Source of the DNA: Pigoraptor chileana
Lineage: Eukaryota > Opisthokonta > Filasterea
NCBI GenBank assembly: GCA_943704495.1
Contig: CALSCR010002629.1
Coordinates: 396 to 27,583 of the forward strand
Length of the DNA: 27,188 nucleotides
Reading direction: 5' to 3'
The notes under the pieces were generated by a model, which was given only the letters and a program-made list of their open reading frames with translations, did not search any database and had not been told where the DNA came from. Positions within the stretch are counted from its first letter, which is position 1. Every line of letters begins with the position of its first letter. Positions 21,811 to 27,188 of this stretch are shown here, one piece after another. Position numbers and translations under genes: made by a program.

Positions 21811-24800
21811 AGTGACGGTGCATATGTGAAAATGGTTTGGGTGCAAGTAGTGGCTTGGGCGCAATGTCAATAGACTCCGCATATTTGAGTGAAAGAGTAT
21901 GACTTTTTACTTTTTGCCGCTTCACCCTCGCTCAAACACTCCCCATCACCCGACCACCGCCACTTGCTCTCTCTCCCTCTCTCCCTCTCTCTCTTTCTCT
22001 CTGTGTCCTTGTGGAGTCCATGGGCACAGCGCCTAAGACACTGACTTGAATTCTACACCTCTCTGTGTGTCCAGCCTCACGAATGCAACGCAGGGTGAGC
22101 TGGATGAATACGACGACGACTGTGCGATATGCAGGGAACGAATGGGCTCGGCCAAGAAGCTCCCATGCGGACATCTCTTTCACCTGTGAGTCACGTGCAT
22201 GGTGTGGTCCTTGTGTGTGTGCGATTGTGCGATGAGGGCTGTGTGTGTGTTTGTGTGTGCCGATGTCGCAGGTTCACGCATGCACCGTGACACGTTGGAG
22301 AAGGAAAAGGAGAAAAGGTTATACTTGCATATCACAAGAATTAAACGTGTGTGTGGGAGAGGGGGTGAACAGGTGGAAGGACGCTGGGATTCTTTTTGCA
22401 GCCATTCTGCCTTTTCTTTTGGGTTTTACGTTCCTCTTGAACATGTTTTCGTGTAAAATGCACGCACACCTCGCATATTCACGTACATCTCTCTGTGCGC
22501 GTGTGTGTGTGTGTGTGTTAATTCCTGCCCATACATGGGACCCGCGCAGTTCCTGCCTGCGCTCGTGGCTTGAACAGAACAGCTCGTGTCCCACGTGCCG
22601 CCGCCCACTCGTGGAATACTCTCCGCCGTCGTCCGGTAGCACGAGTGTGGGCGTCGACGCCAACGGACAGGCTGTAAACGGCGCCGTTCCAGGAAACCTG
22701 GCGGGGAACATAGGTGACAGAGTCCCGGAGGATGCGCAGCGCCATCTCGCGGCCGCCCTCGAAGCTCTAAACCCTGCCGAGGCAATGCGACGCGCAAGTG
22801 CTGCAACCAACAACAACAATACTGTCAACGATGGCGCGGCTGCGGGAGGGGTGGGTGGCGCCGGTGGCGGACCGGCCGCTGTCATCGCAGGGAGACCACA
22901 TGCGCACCACTCTGTGTTCCAGTTTGACGGTGAGTTTTGTTTGTTTGTTTCTTTGTTTGTTGGTTTGGGGGACGACGGTGTTTGTTGTGAGATGGCGTAG
23001 TCGTTGGTGTGGTGTCTGTTTGAAGAATCCCTCAAGCACACATTGAAAGTCCATGAAGACACTATTTCAATAGTTTGCGAGTGCCTAGCCGTGTCCATTA
23101 CAATACCGGCTCAGTGTTTTTTTGTGTGTGTGTATATTTTTTCTGAATTCTTTTCTGTGATGCTTATTACCATGTCTCTTTGTTTTTGGACTCGTTCTTG
23201 TCCGTGCATGCATGCGTTCGTGCGTGCGTGCGTGCGTGCATTGCTATTGCTTTGCCATCCAGGACCGCGGTGGTTTCGGTGGCTTCCCTTCTTCTCGATT
23301 GAGGTTGTGCGGCGAGGAGGAAACGCAGGACGCGCCGCTCGCCAGAATGCAAACATCAACACAACCGCAATCGCAAATGACGCGAATGCGAGGCTGGGAC
23401 TCATGGACCAGCTTGTGGGTGTGCTTGTAAGACGTTCGCTCTCAATCTCATAGCGCCAGCATCATCACTCTTCATTTGCAACAACATTTATCACAACAGA
23501 AACGAGCTTTGATTGTCATTGCTTTTCTTGTTTGATTATGAGCAGTTGGTGTTCTAAAGTAACTCATGCCCGTTCTTCTCGCACACTCACATGCACACGC
23601 ACACATATGCACACACACACTCACATGCACACACACACACACACATACACACATACACACAGGTCTTGCAAGTGCTCGAGGTGTTTCCACACTTTCCTCC
23701 AGAGCTGATTGCGGCTGATTTGGCGGCGACAAACTCTGTGGAGGACACCATGGAGAACATACTCGAGGGCCGCGTCGTGGCGCCCGCAGTCGACGGGGTG
23801 TGTGCCAACCTATGCCAATAACCCTGCCCATACTAACCCTAATAGTAATCCCGATAGCCCCTCTTCTAATGCTCTACTTTGTTGATGGCTGCAATCGCTT
23901 CGTCTCCCTTTTGTTTTACGACCATTCTCTGCGTTTTAGTGCTAAATATTCGATGTACAGCAGTGCATCGGACTGTTTTTACTGATCTTTAATGTGATCT
24001 TTTTTTTTCCCCCTCTGTCCGTCACATACACATTCTCTCTCTTAACATGTGTGGTGGAGTCCATGCGCACATCGCGCAAGACACTGACTTGAATTCTACA
24101 TCTCTTTGTATGTGTTCGCAGACACCACCAGAAAACGACGATCGCGCTAATTCGCCGTCGGCGAGGGAGCACGTGATCTCCCTCCCTCCACCTGCTCCTG
24201 CCCCGGATGCTGGCGTGTGGTCTGGTGGTGCAAATGGTGAGCACAGTGTGTCTGGGCCGTCAAACGTTGTCGCGACTCAGCATGAACCATGCGCAACAAT
24301 AACACAAACACCATCATCAACATCATCATCATCACCGTTAACAGCGGATTACGCGCCATCGGCAGCACCAGCATCACACCGCGTCTTGACGCCGCATGCA
24401 CATGCAATGCCAATCGACGCTGTCGATGCGACCGGCAATATCTTGTCCAGTCGCGAGTCGACGGCACCGCCCGCACCCACACGCACCCTCGCTTACGACG
24501 CGTCCTCCTACACCGGCGCTGCATTGGCGTCGCCGTCGCTGTCTCGCACGTCGTCTGCAATCGGATCGTCCATTGAACAGCCAGGTAGGCACATGGATGC
24601 CTCTTCCACAACACCAAACCCCACAGCAACACCTACAGCAACAACAGCTGCGGGGGTGCAGGTGTCGCATTCGCAGTCCGCAATGGGGATCGAACCCGGG
24701 CTTCCCGGTGACAGCGAGGCTTTGTCGCCTGCGCAGGACACCCCGGAGGTGCGGCGACAAAAGGCACTGGCCGCGGCACAGCGGAGAATGGCAATGATGC

Positions 24801-24826
24801 AGTCCCCCCATGCGCAGTCGCCATGA
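19311..24826 (+). CDS. AMFR: E3 ubiquitin ligase gp78/AMFR (ER-associated degradation)
   Basis: gp78 is a multi-pass ER-membrane ubiquitin ligase that marks misfolded proteins for extraction by p97/VCP. Inferred exons are 19311-19469, 19697-19789, 20046-20207, 20668-20823, 20982-21073, 21330-21411, 21574-21707, 22075-22185, 22550-22929, 23263-23414, 23663-23797 and 24122-24826, giving 786 residues (human 643). Membrane segments run from residue 4 to about 270, with [36 protein letters not shown] and [20 protein letters not shown] aligning gap-free to human gp78. The RING finger lies at residues 309-346 (CAIC, PCGHLFH, SCPTC; all eight ligands present). [11 protein letters not shown] follows, then a CUE ubiquitin-binding domain at about 508-545 ([23 protein letters not shown]). 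The Ser/Thr/Pro-rich tail ends with [13 protein letters not shown], matching the p97-binding motif of gp78 (human RRRMLAAAAERRL). No UBE2G2-binding region is evident between CUE and tail. Tail splicing is less certain than the core. Confidence 0.93.
20258..20460 (+). repeat. (TGTGTC)n hexamer array in AMFR intron 3
   Basis: About 200 bases of degenerate hexamer repeats (TGTGTC, with TGCGTC, TATGTC and CAGTGTC variants) occupy the middle of the 460-base intron 20208-20667. All three forward frames remain open across it because the unit has no stops. Confidence 0.9.
20909..20935 (+). other. Candidate 27-base cassette exon in AMFR intron 4
   Basis: The segment is preceded by TTTTGCAG and followed by GTATGT. 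It is a multiple of three and in phase, encoding NDPFVLALH within a membrane region. Human gp78 aligns without a gap when this segment is skipped (SYE joined to CLAVFLD), so it is not counted in the main protein. If used, it would leave a downstream intron of only 46 bases (20936-20981). Confidence 0.3.
21442..21480. repeat. (GT)n microsatellite in AMFR intron 6
   Basis: A near-perfect GT run lies about 30 bases downstream of the 5' splice site at 21412. Confidence 0.9.
21776..21806. repeat. (GT)n microsatellite in AMFR intron 7
   Basis: This is a GT run of about 15 units, about 70 bases into the 21708-22074 intron. Confidence 0.9.
22011..22074 (+). repeat. Shared intron-end element, copy 1
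   Basis: These are the last 64 bases of AMFR intron 7, ending exactly at the 3' splice site CCAG. They match copy 2 (24054-24121): 4 mismatches in the first 47 bases, including an identical run of 23 bases at 22035-22057 that contains CACTGACTTGAATTC. A CT-rich stretch precedes it. CTGAC could serve as a branch-point sequence. Confidence 0.9.
23583..23660. repeat. (CA)n-rich tract before the CUE exon
   Basis: Interrupted CA repeats run directly into the CACACAG acceptor of the exon at 23663. Acceptor position is set by the protein frame. Confidence 0.9.
24054..24121 (+). repeat. Shared intron-end element, copy 2
   Basis: These are the last 68 bases of AMFR intron 11, ending at the acceptor TTCGCAG before the final exon. 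They are homologous to 22011-22074 and also preceded by CT-rich sequence. Differences are mostly near the 3' end (a short insertion) and in the GCACA/CGC segment. Confidence 0.9.
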
Positions 24827-25300
24827 CAACACTGCAGTGGCCAGTGTGCGTTCGGCTGTCTGTGCGTTCAATTTGACAATCTGCATTTGCGTTGTTGCGT
24901 AATGTCTGCTGTGTGTGTGTGTGTACATGGTGTCGTCTTGTCTATTGTAAGATGCGTGCGTTGCTTTCCTTGATATGAATTTTGTTCTTCTGTGTTGTGT
25001 TTGTTGCCTTAGCGCTGTCGCTGTTTGATCTTGTCGTTCTCTCTTTGCGTGTGTTTTTTAGTGTTTTCCCTCCGATTTTGCAAATTTTGTATATACAAAT
25101 CCCAACCGTAAACATCAAAACCCGGCCGTCCAACACTATGAACATAAAATAACACACACACACGAGAAAATCCAACCATGAAAACTCACAAACATAAGGA
25201 ACAACCACAACAACAGCACAACAGCAACAGCAACAACAACAATAACAAATGTAAACGACTAAAAATTCCATATAAGCAGCGCCCATAGCAGAGCCCGTCC
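24827..25300. other. Convergent 3' ends of AMFR and the GPC1-like gene
   Basis: No gene was recognised. The left part is TG/T-rich, consistent with the AMFR 3' UTR. Bases about 25199-25247 are an AAC/CAG-type run that would be GTT-rich in the minus-strand transcript of the GPC1-like gene. Confidence 0.5.
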
Positions 25301-25560
25301 TCAGTTCGACTGCGCGGGCGGGGCAGTTGGGCTCGCCACAGCAGCAGGTGTCGCATTCGCCACTACAGATGACGTCGTTTGTTGCAACGACGTGGTTGTG
25401 GCGGAGGCGACTGCGCTTTGGCTCCTTCGTCGCGCACGTGCCTGGAGATAGTCGACATAGTAATTGGCGCCATTCCACAGCGCAACACACCAAATTGCTG
25501 CGCCAAGGGAGAGTCAGGCATTGTGAAAGAGCGTGAGCGGGGTTTGTCTTGCATTTATAA

Positions 25561-25606
<46 letters not shown>

Positions 25607-26961
25607 GTGTGCACTAATGTGTAGGAATAACACCGAGCACGCACACCAAGAAAAGTGCCAAGAACACAAGACGACAAGACAGTCATTTGCAACTCACTCG
25701 CAAGAAATATCGTGTGCGCCCAATAGAACTTGAAGAACAGTATTGCGGGAAGGAGCGTGAGGAGCGTGTAGAGCAGCTGGACGCCTGGGCGTTGGCATGG
25801 AGAAGGACGGGTCCCATAAAATGGTCAATACACACGATGCGGCAGAACAAAAGTAGATCCAAAACACACAAAAAAATGATATAACTTTGTGAGAATTCCC
25901 GTAAAGGTCCCAATCGTCTTGTTCATTTGTTCATCGGCACACGCAATCATACAAATGGTGTGAATTATCGGTGGAGTGGTACTAGTCGCATGCAAAGGCC
26001 CCAACCATCTTTTGCGCATGCACACACGTGTGTGCGTCCGTGCATGCTGTTAGCAGACGTGTGTGAAACACTCACCCATAAAGACGAGATTCCAGTGCTT
26101 CCTGTCAAACTTTGACATTATCTTGTAGCTCGGATGTGACGGCGTTGCGCTGAGCCACTTGAAGCTCGTCTTGAGTGCGTCGTCCATCGCAAGCCGCTTG
26201 CCATCCACGTGCTCCGTCTGGCAAGACAACAGCAAACACACACACACACACACACACACAGTGTGACCAAATGTGATGTCCAATGTGAGAGGCAGAACAC
26301 AATTGCAACAACATAAACATACAGAGACACATCATGCGAACATTCACAGATATGTCCCACACACCTTGAGATAGTACGACGCCTGCCACAGCATGTATAT
26401 GGCGAGTGGCGCCCATACAAAGTCAAACATTGACGCATCGCACGATTGCGATCGGCACGTCGTAAAGCCAAGCGAGTCTGGATACCACCGCAAGCAGTAG
26501 GTGACTGCAATTGTTGTTGTTGGTATAGAGATATTGTTGTTGGTGGTATTGGTGGTGTTGGTGGTGTTGGTGGTGTTGTTTGAGTTCACGGGAGTGATAA
26601 CGTGTCACGTGAGTGCGAGAGTAGAAGGAATGCAGTTGCATTGGCGTATGCATTAGTATTATGCTTGCTCCCTCGAGTCGCACAAACACACATAATATAT
26701 ACATATATATACACACATTACTATCTTCCGTAGAATTCTGCAACACTGATAATTCTGCCACTGCTCTATTACGCAGCAAGCAGAGGTCCAAGCAAACGCA
26801 CACACATCTGTCAACAGTCCAAAGTGAATGTGGGTGACATACAATGGAACCTGCACATGCATACACACATATATGCACCAAATGAACGCACCGAGTGCAG
26901 GGAACCCGTGAATATAGAAGCTTGTGACGCGATCGACGTCATGAAAGACAAGGCTGTTTCT
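25301..26961 (-). CDS. GPC1: Glycerophosphocholine acyltransferase, GPC1/DUF2838 family, C-terminal part
   Basis: This family acylates glycerophosphocholine to lysophosphatidylcholine, a salvage step in phosphatidylcholine turnover, using a multi-pass membrane enzyme. Inferred minus-strand exons are 26961-26892, 26504-26365, 26217-26076, 25784-25698 and 25497-25301, together about 212 codons, phases consistent throughout. Diagnostic stretches are RNSLVFHDVDRVTSFYIHGF followed by VTYCLRWYP, then FDFVWAPLAIYMLWQASYYL, TSFKWLS, GVQLLYTLLTLLPAILFF and WNGANYYVDYL. These match the conserved NSLVFH-xx-DKVTS, TYCLRW, LLYTLLTLLP and WNGANYY signatures I recall for the family. The N-terminal exons lie beyond 26962, partly or wholly outside the window. 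The C-terminus is a short Ser/Thr/Ala/Pro tail ending AQSN. The intron 26505-26891 contains a TTGGTGGTG triplication. The family is not known to me in animals, which is informative about the host. Confidence 0.85.
25560..25602. repeat. (GT)n microsatellite in GPC1-like intron
   Basis: This is a GT run of about 20 units on the plus strand, hence CA on the sense strand of the gene, in the 3' half of the 25498-25697 intron and about 60 bases before its acceptor. Confidence 0.95.
26234..26261. repeat. (CA)n microsatellite in GPC1-like intron
   Basis: This is a CA run of about 13 units on the plus strand (TG on the sense strand of the gene), about 15 bases before the acceptor of the 26217 exon. 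Confidence 0.95.
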
Positions 26962-27077
26962 CTGTGAATGCAAGGAAGGGAAACACATTATATGCTCTCA
27001 GTTGTTGAGCATTCCCGCATGCACACGAGCACGGCCAAGACATACGATAAAACTCACAAACACCAACAGGGTGTGCC

Positions 27078-27112
<35 letters not shown>

Positions 27113-27188
27113 ACACTCTCTGCATAGCGTACATGGGTAGGCGGGAGTGCGCTGCGGTGATAAAAACACACACACATAGCCCCCCCCC
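26962..27188. other. Intron or upstream exons of the GPC1-like gene, unresolved
   Basis: On the minus strand CATTCACAG ends here before the 26961 exon. A (GT)n tract occupies about 27077-27110, and the window ends in a run of C. The exon expected just upstream (encoding the helix ending in Trp before RNSLVF) could not be identified with acceptable splice sites, so it may lie beyond the window. Confidence 0.4.

Noticed and set aside
24660-24745. Minus-strand GGGTTCGATCCCC resembling a tRNA T-arm
   Set aside because: It lies in the gp78 coding exon, the possible acceptor arms enclose only about 64 bases, and the T-stem is incomplete.

Overview
The window is nuclear DNA of a eukaryote. Ten protein-coding loci can be read, and the eight conserved ones can be rebuilt only by splicing: I infer 38 introns, all GT-AG, mostly about 100 to 530 bases. 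The encoded proteins closely resemble animal ones (DPM1, DAD1, RPSA, type I PKA regulatory subunit, gp78/AMFR, ZDHHC1/11-like). A glycerophosphocholine acyltransferase of the GPC1/DUF2838 type, which I know from fungi, plants and protists but not animals, sits beside them. Together this fits a unicellular eukaryote, plausibly an opisthokont protist. The species cannot be named from the sequence. NDUFS6 implies mitochondria with complex I.

Layout. (1) 1-2692: the 3' half of a DHHC palmitoyltransferase gene (+), whose DHHC exon lies upstream of the window. (2) 2693-5242: an unrecognised acidic/helical protein (3183-4262, +), then a gene-poor stretch with a G-quadruplex candidate and a duplicated 13-mer around a TATA-like box. 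(3) 5243-5899: a frameshifted F-box plus 20-residue leucine-rich-repeat gene (+). (4) 6936-27188: seven conserved genes strictly alternating in strand: NDUFS6 (-), DPM1 (+), RPSA (-), DAD1 (+), PKA-R type I (-), AMFR/gp78 (+), GPC1-like (-, 5' end outside the window).

Functional picture. DPM1 makes the dolichol-phosphate-mannose donor for ER glycosylation. DAD1 is a subunit of the oligosaccharyltransferase. gp78 is an ER-membrane ubiquitin ligase that removes misfolded glycoproteins. GPC1 is a membrane acyltransferase of phosphatidylcholine salvage, and the DHHC enzyme is a membrane S-acyltransferase. The window is therefore rich in ER and endomembrane functions, interleaved with a ribosomal protein, a complex I subunit and the cAMP sensor of PKA. 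The alternating order gives three short divergent promoter regions (8205-8562, 12686-13476, 18397-19310) and three convergent 3' ends.

The introns are unusual. Dinucleotide and related repeats, (GT)n and (CA)n on the sense strand, fill many of them. Their 5' splice sites are almost always GTG (33 of 38) and never GTA. Two introns of the gp78 gene share a near-identical segment of about 65 bases directly before their 3' splice sites. That shared segment is the most distinctive unexplained structure I found. I saw no rRNA, tRNA, CRISPR array, intact transposon or viral element.
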